Source of the DNA: Marinobacter sp. CHS3-4
GTDB taxonomy: Bacteria; Pseudomonadota; Gammaproteobacteria; Pseudomonadales; Oleiphilaceae
DNA length: 64,000 nt
Direction: 5' to 3'
Assembly: GCF_030053415.1 (NCBI RefSeq)
Contig: NZ_JASGBJ010000002.1
Location: 186,001 to 250,000 of the forward strand
The notes under the pieces were generated by a model, which was given only the letters and a program-made list of their open reading frames with translations, was not told where the DNA came from and ran no database searches. The position numbers were made by a program, and so were the translations under genes. Shown piece after piece: positions 27,690-36,978 of the stretch (position 1 is the first letter of the stretch; each line of letters begins with the position of its first letter).

Positions 27690-28547
27690 ATGATTCAAAA
27701 AATCTTGAGGTCATGTATTCGAATCAGCCTTGCAATCACAGCCTGCTCGGCTCACGGGCACGATCAGATACAACATATCCGAAACGCTACCGTTAAAATC
27801 GACTACGCAGGCGTCACTTTTCTCGTGGATCCATTGCTGGCAAGAAAAGAGGCCTATCCTGGTTTGCCTGGTACTTTTAATGCTGAGACGAGATACCCAA
27901 CCGTTGAGCTTCCTCTCCCAACTTCGCAAATAGTTGAGGGCGTGGATGCGGTTATTGTCACCCACACTCATCCCGACCATTGGGACCAAGCTGCACAGAC
28001 GTTACTTCCGAAGGACACCAGGCTTTTCGTTCAGAATAATGCGGATGCGAACATAATCCGATCCCAAGAATTTCGAAACGTCGAAGTCTTGAACGAAAGC
28101 ACCATCTTCAAAGGCGTAGAGTTATATAAGACGGGTGGCTGCCATGCCCCGGAATTTTTATATTCTGTTGAAACAATTGCCGCGATCCTGGGAGAGGTGA
28201 TGGGCGTCGTTATGAAGGCGCCGAATCGTAAAACGATTTATTTGGCAGGCGATACCGTCTGGTGTGAGGAGGTGGAAGTTGCACTTAAAACCTATCGTCC
28301 TGATATAACCGTGTTAAATGCGGGCAAAGCCATGCTGGATGGTTTAGAGGAGTTTCCGATTCTCATGGGAGAGCTAGACGTACTTCGAGTGGTAAACGCG
28401 GCATCCGATACGCAGATCATAGCGGTTCATTTGGAGGCACTAAACCACAGCACTTTGTCTCGGTCTCAGCTTAGAACGTTTGTAAATGCGAATGGACTAG
28501 AAGGCCGAGTTCTCGTCCCCGAGGACGGTGAGGTTACCAGGTTCTGA
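27690..28547 (+). CDS. Exported metallo-beta-lactamase-fold hydrolase (UlaG-like)
   Basis: From ATG 27690 the 285-residue protein has a probable signal peptide (hydrophobic residues 5-20, ending near SAHG) and the MBL metal motif THTHPDHWD (HxHxDH), then GCHAPEF and a metal Asp in LAGDTVW, and a final AVHLEALNH. This matches the UlaG/L-ascorbate lactonase-like branch acting on lactones or phosphodiesters. A periplasmic location is unusual for that branch. The following GST gene starts within about 30 bases, so they are likely cotranscribed. Confidence 0.82.
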   Translation: MIQKILRSCIRISLAITACSAHGHDQIQHIRNATVKIDYAGVTFLVDPLLARKEAYPGLPGTFNAETRYPTVELPLPTSQIVEGVDAVIVTHTHPDHWDQAAQTLLPKDTRLFVQNNADANIIRSQEFRNVEVLNESTIFKGVELYKTGGCHAPEFLYSVETIAAILGEVMGVVMKAPNRKTIYLAGDTVWCEEVEVALKTYRPDITVLNAGKAMLDGLEEFPILMGELDVLRVVNAASDTQIIAVHLEALNHSTLSRSQLRTFVNANGLEGRVLVPEDGEVTRF

Positions 28548-28578
28548 CCGTTTCGGTGCCAATAGAGCCACAAAAACT

Positions 28579-29196
28579 ATGAAAAATGGGGTGATGGGAG
28601 TGAAAGTATACGGGGATCTGCAATCTGGCAATTGTTATAAGATAAAGCTGATGTGTGCGTTGTTGGGCATTCAGCACGACTGGGTGCATATGGACATATT
28701 GGCAGGCGATACGAGAAATGAAGCTTTCGGCGAGAAGAACCCAAATCAAAAGATCCCGGTTATTGAGCTTGCGGATGGCCGACTGCTTTGGGAATCGAAT
28801 GCGATTATCAACTTTCTGGCGCAGGGCTCGTCATTGCTGCCTGAAGCCCCCTTCGATCTAGCCAAGGTTCAACAATGGCAGTTTTTCGAGCAGTATAGCC
28901 ACGAACCCTACATTGCCGTTGCGCGATTCATTAACAAATATCTCGGTCTTCCTGAAGACCGAAAAGCTGAGTTTGAAACCAAGCAAGCCGGTGGCCGTAA
29001 AGCGCTGTCCGTCATGGAAAATCAATTAGCCCAGACGCAATACCTGGTCGGAGATTGTCTAACAACAGCCGACATTTCTCTTTACGCCTACACACATGTG
29101 GCAAACGAGGGAGGTTTTAGTCTGGACGCGTATCCTTGTGTGACGGCATGGCTTGAACGTATTCGATCGCAGCCTCAATTCGTGCCGCTCGGTTAA
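28579..29196 (+). CDS. Glutathione S-transferase family protein
   Basis: The thioredoxin-like N-domain reads VYGDLQSGNCYKIKLMCALLG with the cis-Pro segment KIPVIEL and the glutathione-binding WESNAII; the helical C-domain contains the N-capping GDCLTTADISLYAY motif. ATG 28579 gives 205 residues; ATG 28594 or GTG 28600 would remove five to seven residues and place the start closer to the family's usual MKVYGD beginning. It likely conjugates or reduces electrophilic or peroxide substrates with glutathione, cotranscribed with the MBL gene. Confidence 0.87.
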   Translation: MKNGVMGVKVYGDLQSGNCYKIKLMCALLGIQHDWVHMDILAGDTRNEAFGEKNPNQKIPVIELADGRLLWESNAIINFLAQGSSLLPEAPFDLAKVQQWQFFEQYSHEPYIAVARFINKYLGLPEDRKAEFETKQAGGRKALSVMENQLAQTQYLVGDCLTTADISLYAYTHVANEGGFSLDAYPCVTAWLERIRSQPQFVPLG

Positions 29197-29392
29197 ATCA
29201 GCGCAATCTACCGCTCCTCCATCCTGGAACTGGACGTCGTTAACGACCAGCTACAGAAGTCTATTTTGTCCGCCAGCAAATTACCGTTTGCTTGTAAAGA
29301 CCTCTAGTGCTGCCTATTCTCTATTAGTTGGAGATAGCAAATCGTACAGGAAGTCGGCGTTACGTCACCCACATGATACGAAGAGGCACACT

Positions 29393-30139
29393 ATGAGAAC
29401 TCTAGCTTTTATCTCCCTGTTGATTATGTCGAGTTTTACATTCGGCGAAAATTTGGAAGACATCAGGTGGATTAGCGAACAGTATCCGCCCTATAACTAT
29501 GTCGACCCTGATGATGGAAAACCCAAAGGTGTCACTTTCGACATATTGATGGTGATGTTCGACCGGCTCTCGGTCGATGTGGCTCCCGAGGACATTGAGT
29601 TTTTGCCCTGGGCCCGGTCATATCGAGATCTACAAAATGAGCCTCAAACAGCACTCTTTTCAATGACCTACACGCCAGAGCGTGAAAAACTGTTTGAGTT
29701 CGTTGGCCCCATCATTCCTTCGAAAATCACTCTTATGGCTCCGAAAAGCGCCGGGGTGAGTGTGGATTCAGTGGAAGAAATGAATCAGCTACAGATTGGC
29801 GCAATTCGGGACGATATTGGCGAGCAGCTTTTGCTATCGAAAGGTGTCGACCCCGGTCAAATCCAGCTATCCAGCAAGACCGATGCCCTGATCAGGAAAC
29901 TACAGGCTGGTCGAATCGACGCCATTGCCTATGGTCAGGACATCGCGCTATGGACGATGAAAAGCATGGGCATGAATCCCAACGAATACGAGTCGGTATT
30001 CACACTGGCAGACGGCCAGATGGGTTATGCCTTCCATAAAGACACGGATCCGGCACTGCTGTCTAAGTTGCAAAAGACACTGGATGAGTTGATTGCCGAC
30101 GGGACAGTTCAGTCCATCTCCGATGAGTATCTGAAATAA
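29393..30139 (+). CDS. Periplasmic solute-binding protein (SBP_bac_3-like)
   Basis: Starting at ATG 29393 (AGAGG upstream) the 248-residue protein has a signal peptide ending near TFG (about residue 16), then the typical start IRWISEQYPPYNYVDPDDG, and a second lobe with IGAIRDDIGEQLL. No amino-acid ABC permease or ATPase genes are next to it, so it may be an orphan binding protein or sensory partner, as is common for this family in gammaproteobacteria. Ligand unknown. Confidence 0.85.
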   Translation: MRTLAFISLLIMSSFTFGENLEDIRWISEQYPPYNYVDPDDGKPKGVTFDILMVMFDRLSVDVAPEDIEFLPWARSYRDLQNEPQTALFSMTYTPEREKLFEFVGPIIPSKITLMAPKSAGVSVDSVEEMNQLQIGAIRDDIGEQLLLSKGVDPGQIQLSSKTDALIRKLQAGRIDAIAYGQDIALWTMKSMGMNPNEYESVFTLADGQMGYAFHKDTDPALLSKLQKTLDELIADGTVQSISDEYLK

Positions 30140-30169
30140 CCGGACCGAAACGACATCCAAACCAGGGTT

Positions 30170-30195
30170 GAAAGGGGCGTGTTGGCGCCCCTTTC
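30170..30195 (+). terminator. Terminator-like hairpin after the solute-binding gene
   Basis: A 10-bp stem GAAAGGGGCG / CGCCCCTTTC with a short loop lies 30 bases after the stop. The T-run after the stem is weak (ATGGGTT), so confidence is moderate. The rest of 30196-30427 shows no gene and should hold the promoter of the phasin-like gene. Confidence 0.6.
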
Positions 30196-30427
30196 ATGGG
30201 TTAAGGCCCCCAGCGCTTAGCCTGATACACCACCTCTTCAAGCTTCAGCCATACACCAGAAATTACCCTACCTCAAAAGCTCAGAATCTTTTTTGCATTT
30301 AGTGTGATCATTCTAATTATTGAGCCTACTGTGCATGTGTCGATTGAAAGAGCGGCCACACAAAAGTGAGCCGGCCGATGCAGATTTCAATTTCGAAAAC
30401 ATGCATTAAAACCTTTAAGGAAAGATC

Positions 30428-30796
30428 ATGGGTAAGCTTAAAACATATCAGGAACAGCTTCAGGAAATCGTAGAGAAGGGTATCAACGCAGCTGAAGAGC
30501 AGCAGAAGAAGCTGGCTTCCAAGCCGTTCGAATACGCTGAGAAGTTTGAAAATGATGTTCGTGAGTACAGCGTTGCAACTCTTCGCACCCGTTACTACGG
30601 CTACAGCGAGAGCCTGTTCGAGCAACTGCGCGAACTGAACACCCGTTTCGGTAGCTTCGCTGCTGATCTGGTTGCCAAGCTTGAGAAAGAAGTTGTTGAA
30701 AGCGCTGACGAAGTTGCGGAAGCTGCCGACGCTGTTAAAGAGTCTTTCGAAGAGCCGAAGCCGGCTGCCGAAGAGACTACAACTGCCTCTGCCTGA
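30428..30796 (+). CDS. Phasin-like coiled-coil protein
   Basis: The 122-residue protein is highly charged and almost wholly helical, with amphipathic N-terminal helices (KTYQEQLQEIVEKGINAAEE), a central conserved-looking block with RTRYYGYSE, and an Ala/Glu/Pro-rich C-terminal tail. It has no signal or membrane helix. Composition and length resemble phasins or other granule-coating proteins, which would fit storage-lipid producers, but the phasin family signature is not clear. Single gene with its own terminator; AAGGA upstream of ATG. Confidence 0.6.
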   Translation: MGKLKTYQEQLQEIVEKGINAAEEQQKKLASKPFEYAEKFENDVREYSVATLRTRYYGYSESLFEQLRELNTRFGSFAADLVAKLEKEVVESADEVAEAADAVKESFEEPKPAAEETTTASA

Positions 30797-30820
30797 TAAG
30801 GCCGGGTACAGTTGTCGAGA

Positions 30821-30845
30821 GGCCGCCTTTGGGCGGCCTTTTTTT
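30821..30845 (+). terminator. Strong intrinsic terminator
   Basis: Stem GGCCGCC / GGCGGCC with a four-base loop followed by seven T. It lies 24 bases after the phasin-like gene. Confidence 0.92.
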
Positions 30846-30987
30846 ATGCATGTTTTGTGATTCCTAAGAGCGCTGGCGAACCGACTGACCAACTCCCCTC
30901 GAGTAAGTTAGACCCTCATCCTGGGTTTGAGATGCAGTAGTACGTCATTCTTCTTACCTGCTATTGCGTCGGAAAAGGAAAAGAACT

Positions 30988-31149
30988 ATGAACATTTCCA
31001 AAACCCTATTGGCCCTCCTGTTTGTGGGTGGCCTCACAATCACACTGTCTGCTTGTGAAGATCAGGGGCCACTCGAGGAAGCTGGCGAAAACATTGATGA
31101 GTCAGTTGAAGAGACGGGCGATGCCATCGAAGACAAAACAGATGGCTAG
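30988..31149 (+). CDS. Small acidic lipoprotein (53 residues)
   Basis: From ATG 30988 with AAGGA upstream, the protein has a signal peptide and lipobox LSAC with Cys23 as the likely lipidated residue. The mature 31 residues are strongly acidic (EDQGPLEEAGENIDESVEE and so on). Function unknown; size and charge resemble entericidin-like stress lipoproteins, but the family is not certain. The stop is only a few bases from the convergent Crp/Fnr pseudogene. Confidence 0.72.
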   Translation: MNISKTLLALLFVGGLTITLSACEDQGPLEEAGENIDESVEETGDAIEDKTDG

Positions 31150-31153
31150 TGAG

Positions 31154-31772
31154 TTAACGTTTGAACGATAAAGACTCAAGCCGGTCTGTTTCACGTTTAA
31201 CAACGGCGTAGCACTCGCAGCACTGCGTCTCAAGCTCGGCGCGATCAACCACAGAGATGTGGCCGCGCCGATACTGGATAATGCCCGATTTCTGCAGTCT
31301 GCCTGCGGCTTCAGTCACGCCCTCACGCCGGACGCCAAGCATATTGGCGATCAATTCCTGAGTCATATCAAGCTCGTTGCCATGCAAACGGTCGAGTGAC
31401 AACAACAGCCACCGGCAGGCGATAGGCAAACCCTTTGCTTTGAACGACTGCACGGTTCGTTGTGCTATCTCCACCCATTACGACCGTCACCCCGAGCATA
31501 CCCTCGTTTCCGATGACCGCTATTTCAGCCGACTGTCCGCTAATCATCACGTTAAGCAGAGAGATGATGCAGTTTGTTGGAAAATAAACAAATTCAATGG
31601 GCTGGCCGGACTCGTAGATAGCGTCACCCAGCATCAGTTCCACCAGGGCCAGCTTTGAAAAACATCCTGGGTTCGAATTTTTCAGGATTGCTGCCAGCAA
31701 CTGGTTCTGTTTCGGGTCAGCGGCGATCAACATCTGACTACTTTTTGCGACACGTTCATCGACAACAATCAT
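31154..31772 (-). pseudogene. Crp/Fnr family regulator broken by internal deletion and frameshift
   Basis: The N-terminal half starts at ATG 31772 behind AAGGAG and reads as a cyclic-nucleotide-binding-like sensor (FVYFPTNCIISLLN, GNEGMLGVTVVMGG, ending at GFAYRL). The C-terminal half, in another frame, reads ACRWLLLSLDRLHGNELDMT and then the wHTH MLGVRREGVTEAAGRLQKSG. In intact relatives about 45-55 residues, including the dimerisation helix, lie between these halves. Their loss at about 31410-31425 also shifts the frame, so no full regulator can be made. Read in the first frame it ends early as a truncated 134-residue product. Confidence 0.85.
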
Positions 31773-32048
31773 GACGATCTCCTTGTCAGCAACATTCTGG
31801 TGCATCAATGCGGTTTCTGATCTAGAAGCCGATGTAAACATGTTTGTGGGAGGAAACATATGTATTTTTTCTATGCCTCAAGCTGTCGTTCTCAATGTCA
31901 AAAATTCGCCCCGACTGTGTTCGGTAGCGTACAGAACTCGTCTCCGTATCAGTCAATAATGTGGAAGCGGCGATGCGGAGGAGCAGTTGCAATTTCTCTC
32001 CCGTACCGCCTGTAACACAAGACTATTTCGAGGCATTGCTAAACCGCG

Positions 32049-34052
32049 GTGCACCTTATTAAGGGCAAGAAAGATATCGTGACTCTCTACGGCTTAAATC
32101 CCGATACCCGCGCTTCTGTGGCAGCGTTTGACACCGCCCTGGAACAGCTTGCGCTGACCCACCAAAGCAACCCTCTGGCGCCGAATACCGAGGTACTGGA
32201 CGCGGCGCTTCAGGTCATGGCCGATCCCGGCGGACTTGATGCCTTGTACGATAGGGTGCCGGCAATGGAGGCCAAGGGCGTATTCGCCAACAGTGACTGG
32301 AACCAGCCTGGCATTTTGCGGCCAGCACTGGCCGTTCGAACGTTACGCCAGGGAGCGACTGCCTATACGGTCATCGAAGCCCTGAGTGAGCTTCGCCTAC
32401 TGGCCGTGGCCATGGGTGATTATCGGCATCCTGGCATCTCGTCCGAACAGGCCAGAAACTTCCTGACTCAGGTGACAGCCCTGAACCTGGACCTGTTGTC
32501 AGGTCAGATGAGCGAAGCGGATCGGGAGCGGCCGCAAGGGCTAGGGCACATCGTCAATTCGCTTTATCAGTTTCTGCTTAACAGGCTGGGCTATGAGAGT
32601 ATTCTCGACAGCCTGGTGGATGAAGTACGGCGTCTTCTGGCTCAACGCCCGATTCAGACAGACAGCATCAAACAGATGGTCAGCCAGATTGCCAAATGCC
32701 TGTTCGATCCGGCCATCGAGACGACGGGCATGTTCAAAGCGGCGCGTCTGGTCAGCGCTTTATTCGGGCCAACTCCGGGCAGCCGTGACGATCCGGGCCT
32801 TGCGGTCTACGGCGAACGCCTGGATGCCATGGACGATGCGGCACTGTTTGAAGAGGCGAAAGGCTTTGCCAGTGGGATGCAGGAGACCGGCATGGTTTCC
32901 CCCTATCATCCGATGCTGTTACGGCGGCTGCGGGAGCACCGGGATGACCTGTTACCCCTGGCATTGGGCCTGAGTATCACCGGCAACGATGGGCTCCAAT
33001 GCTACCGCCAGATCGTTCATGAACTGATTGATCAGGTTATTCACCCGGAAACCTGCCAGGCGGTTTACGGCCTGGCCATGTTTCTTGAACGCGGGTCCCT
33101 GTTTACCCCGCCCGTGGCTGCGGGTTTATGGCGGCAACTGGAACTGAAGCTGTGTAAAACCGCTGAGGACAAACTGAGCACGGTTTTCGGTGATGCGCAC
33201 CCGCCGCGGGTGTATCTGCTGGCCGGTGTGCTGAGCCTGCTGGGACAGCCGTTAGGCGTTGGCCAGGGTAACAACCCGACCTGCCAGTCAGTCATTGGCC
33301 TGTCCATGTGGGCCTTCAACGATGCTGACTTCCTGTTGCAACTGGTCGCCTGGGCTGCCCGTGATGACGATGTGGTTATGCGGTTCGAAGGCCAGACCAT
33401 TAACTCTCAGCACCTGGAAGCTGGCCTCGCGAAGGAACCCCCAACCGATGTCGATCCGATTTCATTGATTTTGATCCCCCACCTTGACCGCTTATACGGC
33501 GAGATGGGGCGACTGTGCGGCGTGCGCGACGACGATTTGCATCGCTGGATCAATCCGGAAATGTATGGCTGGTGGGTAGGACACGGCTTTCTCAGTGTTA
33601 TCAGCCGGGAGACAGGGAAAATCCATGATTATGAGGGTTTTGTTCGCCACTTTTATGCCTGCTATCACCCTTATTACAACGGCAATATACCCGTCATACA
33701 CCCACAGCCAGCGGGTATAGCGGTAACCGATAGTGGAGGGCGCCTCGTTGGACGTCATGCCATAACCATTATTCGCGTCAATCTTGATCGCGATGGCTTG
33801 ATGCGGCTCTATTTTTTCAATCCCAACAACGACAGCGGCCAGGATTGGGGCCAGGGCATTAACTGCTCAACACAGAGTAATGGTGAGCGCTATGGCGAAG
33901 CGTCGCTCCCATTCGCTGAGTTTGCTTCCCGTTTGTGTGTGTTCCATTACGACACGAGGGAAGTGGGGGACGTGTCGCTGGTTCCCGATACAGGCATTGC
34001 ACGGGCCACAGAACTCGGCCGCACCAGCTGGGCTGCGGATTATGATCGGTAG
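32049..34052 (+). CDS. Unrecognised 667-residue protein with possible Cys-His active site
   Basis: I do not recognise this family. The GTG at 32049 or at 32079 may be the start; neither has a strong ribosome site. No signal peptide or membrane helix is evident. The first 380 residues are largely helical. Residues around 405-420 read GQGNNPTCQSVIGLSMW, with Cys412 at the start of a predicted helix, and later GRHAITIIRVN places His570 before a strand, followed by FFNPNNDSGQDWGQG. That Cys-His-(Asn/Asp) order resembles papain-like or transglutaminase-like folds, but this is inference. It is a single gene followed by a desaturase. Confidence 0.75.
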   Translation: MHLIKGKKDIVTLYGLNPDTRASVAAFDTALEQLALTHQSNPLAPNTEVLDAALQVMADPGGLDALYDRVPAMEAKGVFANSDWNQPGILRPALAVRTLRQGATAYTVIEALSELRLLAVAMGDYRHPGISSEQARNFLTQVTALNLDLLSGQMSEADRERPQGLGHIVNSLYQFLLNRLGYESILDSLVDEVRRLLAQRPIQTDSIKQMVSQIAKCLFDPAIETTGMFKAARLVSALFGPTPGSRDDPGLAVYGERLDAMDDAALFEEAKGFASGMQETGMVSPYHPMLLRRLREHRDDLLPLALGLSITGNDGLQCYRQIVHELIDQVIHPETCQAVYGLAMFLERGSLFTPPVAAGLWRQLELKLCKTAEDKLSTVFGDAHPPRVYLLAGVLSLLGQPLGVGQGNNPTCQSVIGLSMWAFNDADFLLQLVAWAARDDDVVMRFEGQTINSQHLEAGLAKEPPTDVDPISLILIPHLDRLYGEMGRLCGVRDDDLHRWINPEMYGWWVGHGFLSVISRETGKIHDYEGFVRHFYACYHPYYNGNIPVIHPQPAGIAVTDSGGRLVGRHAITIIRVNLDRDGLMRLYFFNPNNDSGQDWGQGINCSTQSNGERYGEASLPFAEFASRLCVFHYDTREVGDVSLVPDTGIARATELGRTSWAADYDR

Positions 34053-34126
34053 TGATCTGTAAATGATCCGCGAGCTGGAAATTCCTTGCCTCAAGATTTA
34101 ATTTTAAGGCAGGGAGGGGCTGCGCA

Positions 34127-35164
34127 ATGCGTCAGAACTATAGCCACAAAATGAACAGCAGTTTGCCCGAACACAGCGCTGATATCCGGGTAGGCCAAGA
34201 GCTGCTTCAAGCCACCAAACCTTACGTTGAAGAGTCTTATGTCCAAAGTTGGTGGCAAGTCGGCCCGACTTTCGGGTTACTGATTGCGGCCCTAATAGCC
34301 GCAGGAGCGCTTCCGTGGTGGCCGCTTCAGCTTGTGTTTTCCCTGCTGGGCGCACTCTTGATGGTGCGGGCCTTTATCACCTTCCATGATTACCTTCACG
34401 GGGCCATACTCAAAGACTCACGCGCTGCTTACTGGCTTTTCCATACCTATAGCGCTTTTGTCCTGACGCCAAGTCGCTCGTGGAGAGCAAGCCACAACTA
34501 TCATCATGGCCATGTGGGGCAGATCTCAGACGCCAGTGTGGGAGCGTTTCCGCTTTTGACCACCCGGATCTGGCGGGCTTCAACACGGTGGCAGCGCTTT
34601 GCTTATCGCGTTCAGCGCCACCCCTTGGTGGTGGTACTGAGTTATCCGATCGTTTTCGGCCTCAACATCACACTCATACCGTTAATTCGATCCCCAGCCC
34701 AACACCTAGACTCCCTCATTGCACTGATCGCTCACTTCGGGCTGATTGGATTGCTTTGGTGGCTGGGAGGCTTCAGCCTGGCATTTTTTGTCATTCTGCT
34801 GCCCATGTTCGTTGCCTCCGCGTTAGGGTGCTACCTGTTTTTTGCCCAGCACAGTTTCCGGCGTATGCAGATTGCTTCGCCCGAAGCCTGGACTTATTAC
34901 CGGGGTGCCATGGAGTCTTCAAGCTTCATGCGGATGAATCGGGTCATGCAGTGGTTTACCGGAAACATTGGCTTTCACCATATCCACCATCTCAACGTCC
35001 GAATTCCTTTTTATCGCCTTCCAGAGGTGATGGCTGCGATTCCGGAGCTACAATCGCCGTTGACCACGACCCTGGCCCCGAGGGATATAGCAGACTGCTT
35101 TCGTTATGCACTTTGGGACGAAGACAAACAACGCATGGTTTCTTATCAGGAGGCTCTTCAATAG
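34127..35164 (+). CDS. Fatty acid desaturase family membrane protein
   Basis: The 345-residue protein starts at ATG 34127 behind GGGAGGGG. It has four to six membrane helices and the three di-iron histidine boxes HDYLHG, HNYHHGH and HHIHHLN, as in PF00487 desaturases/hydroxylases of the inner membrane. It should introduce a double bond or hydroxyl into an acyl chain or a similar hydrophobic substrate using O2 and electrons. No reductase partner is nearby. The gene stands alone between the unknown protein and a frameshifted mgtC. Confidence 0.88.
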   Translation: MRQNYSHKMNSSLPEHSADIRVGQELLQATKPYVEESYVQSWWQVGPTFGLLIAALIAAGALPWWPLQLVFSLLGALLMVRAFITFHDYLHGAILKDSRAAYWLFHTYSAFVLTPSRSWRASHNYHHGHVGQISDASVGAFPLLTTRIWRASTRWQRFAYRVQRHPLVVVLSYPIVFGLNITLIPLIRSPAQHLDSLIALIAHFGLIGLLWWLGGFSLAFFVILLPMFVASALGCYLFFAQHSFRRMQIASPEAWTYYRGAMESSSFMRMNRVMQWFTGNIGFHHIHHLNVRIPFYRLPEVMAAIPELQSPLTTTLAPRDIADCFRYALWDEDKQRMVSYQEALQ

Positions 35165-35233
35165 CTACTAGCTTCCTGATTCTCGATTTAGAGCGTTTTT
35201 TACCTTCCTTTTGTCCTGCGAAATGAGAAGCCT

Positions 35234-35748
35234 ATGAAGGACGAGATAGCACTGGCTGGCGACACCATAATTGCCGAGTTTGCCAGCATCAATGACCTTG
35301 CCGAAATGGTTATTGTCCTGATCAGGCTTTTACTGGCCGGCTTCTTGGCGGCCTCCTGGGTTTAGAACGGGAACAACGCGGAAAGGCCGCCGGGCTGCGC
35401 ACTCATATGCTGGTTTGTATGGGAGCCGCCTTGTTCATCCTGATTCCACAGACAGCCGGAATATCCGACTCGGAAATGAGCCGCGTTATCCAGGGTGTGA
35501 TTACCGGGATCGGTTTTCTGTGCGCCGGCACCATCATTAACGGTAACGACGAACAACGTGCCAGCGGGTTGACCACGGCAGCAGGCATCTGGTTTACGGC
35601 AGGGATAGGGGTTGCGGTGGGGCTGGGTCGAGAACTGACAGCAATCGTATGCACCTTGCTGGCTTGGATCGTACTCTACGTGGTGCCGATGGTCGCGGGC
35701 TCAAGACGCCCAGGTGTAAAGGAAAACGGAAAGTATAGTGAGAGCTAG
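35234..35748 (+). pseudogene. MgtC/SapB family membrane protein with one-base frameshift
   Basis: ATG 35234 opens a frame with VIVLIRLLLAG, then runs into TAG at 35363-35365. Shifting frame at about 35341 gives LLGGLLGLEREQRGKAAGLR and then MLVCMGAALFILIPQ, the classic MgtC sequence, continuing to 35748. One missing base in the GGn codon restores a complete MgtC N-terminal domain. It is either a pseudogene or a sequencing error. MgtC-like proteins are small membrane proteins linked to Mg limitation. Confidence 0.83.
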
Positions 35749-36158
35749 TTATCCCGAAGTGGCAGGAGGCCAAACCTTGCAGGGCCGAGTTTGGCTACGT
35801 CCTTGATCTGAAGCAGTGCGTGAACCAAAACTCTAACCAATACTGCGTATAATGTATATTATGTTAAACGCGAGATGGAATGAAAGCACATCTCACGGCA
35901 GGCTTTGGCCGACCAAGCGAACTGCTAAAGATTCGCCACCTAAAGAGCTAAATTTGCTCACAAAGTGCTGAAGTCGTCGTCCACCACCCTAACTTAATGA
36001 TCCGAGCACATTTTATGGTTTTCGCTAAAGGCAGCTGATTGGACGTCGCATTTTGTTGTAATGTCAGAGAGACTAGATCCTTAAGGCTGATCCCTTTATG
36101 GACCGGCTGCAGGACGAACGACACCTTAGTGAAATTGGGTTAACGTTTCTGGGGTTTC
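35749..36158. other. Intergenic region without recognised gene
   Basis: About 410 bases between two broken genes. No frame with a plausible ribosome site or family signature was found. Likely decayed sequence. Confidence 0.5.
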
Positions 36159-36584
36159 ATGATTACAGCGCGGCTCAATCGTCAACAAGCGATCATCGAC
36201 ACCGGGAAACGAAATAACACTTTTTTCGAGTCGGATGTTTTTACTGAAATGCTCGGCGTCAAAGCTGACGATAGTGAGCAGTTTCTGAATGTTCGGCGCG
36301 ATCAGAACATGGTTTTTTGTGTTTCTTATGATTCGCGCGCCTTTTATCCAACTTTTCAGCTCGAAGGGATCGATCCTGGCAAATTTGAGTTGCTTCCTGA
36401 GATGCCAATGCTTCTTTAAGCCCTATTTGGTGCTGGCTTGAACGATTGGAACATCATGTTTTGGCTGGATTCTCCGAATAGATTTCTAGATGGCGATAAG
36501 CCCATAGACCTACTGACGATACCCCGTGATCGAACGAAAATCTTGAACGCTGCAGAGAAGCTTACCCAAGACGGAACGTATTGA
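36159..36584 (+). pseudogene. Antitoxin-like protein interrupted by an in-frame TAA
   Basis: Codons 1-86 encode ARLNRQQAIIDTG, FTEMLGVKADDSEQF and YPTFQLEGI; then a TAA at 36417-36419; then in the same frame ALFGAGLNDWNIMFWLDSPN and FLDGDKPIDLL to TGA at 36584. The HTH-like first half and the WxxxxWLxxPNxxLDGxxPIDLL second half resemble antitoxin-like proteins paired with RES toxins. A single substitution of a Lys/Gln/Glu codon to TAA explains the stop. No partner toxin follows. Confidence 0.68.
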
Positions 36585-36978
36585 CACACATTATAAGCCG
36601 GTGCGTCGTAAACCTCGGTCGATTATGGAGTGTGTTTGAGCGCTTTGATTAAGTGCTTTGAGTGGAAAACTTTATAGTTGTCTCCCACCGGTCAATAATC
36701 CGTTAAAATAACATGTTGCAGTGGCAGCAAGGTCGCAAAACGAACATTCAGGTTCATCGCGAGAGCGAGCATACAGGCAAAGGGCAAATCAGCTCATAAC
36801 CCCGATAGCCTGGGACGAAAAGCGCGGCTCCGCAAACAACCCGAGGAGCCAGCAGCTGGCGCCGAATTATTCAATAAACCAACCTCAGAAAATAAAATCT
36901 ACCTTTTTACTGGTCGTGGCGGATGACAACGTCACTGAAATTCATCAGCAACGGGTCAAACCTTTACATCTTTCTCAA
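36585..36978. other. Intergenic region downstream of VWA/FG-GAP gene
   Basis: About 390 bases; the plus-strand frame running through it continues as antisense of the VWA gene and has no family signature. No clear terminator seen. Confidence 0.45.
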
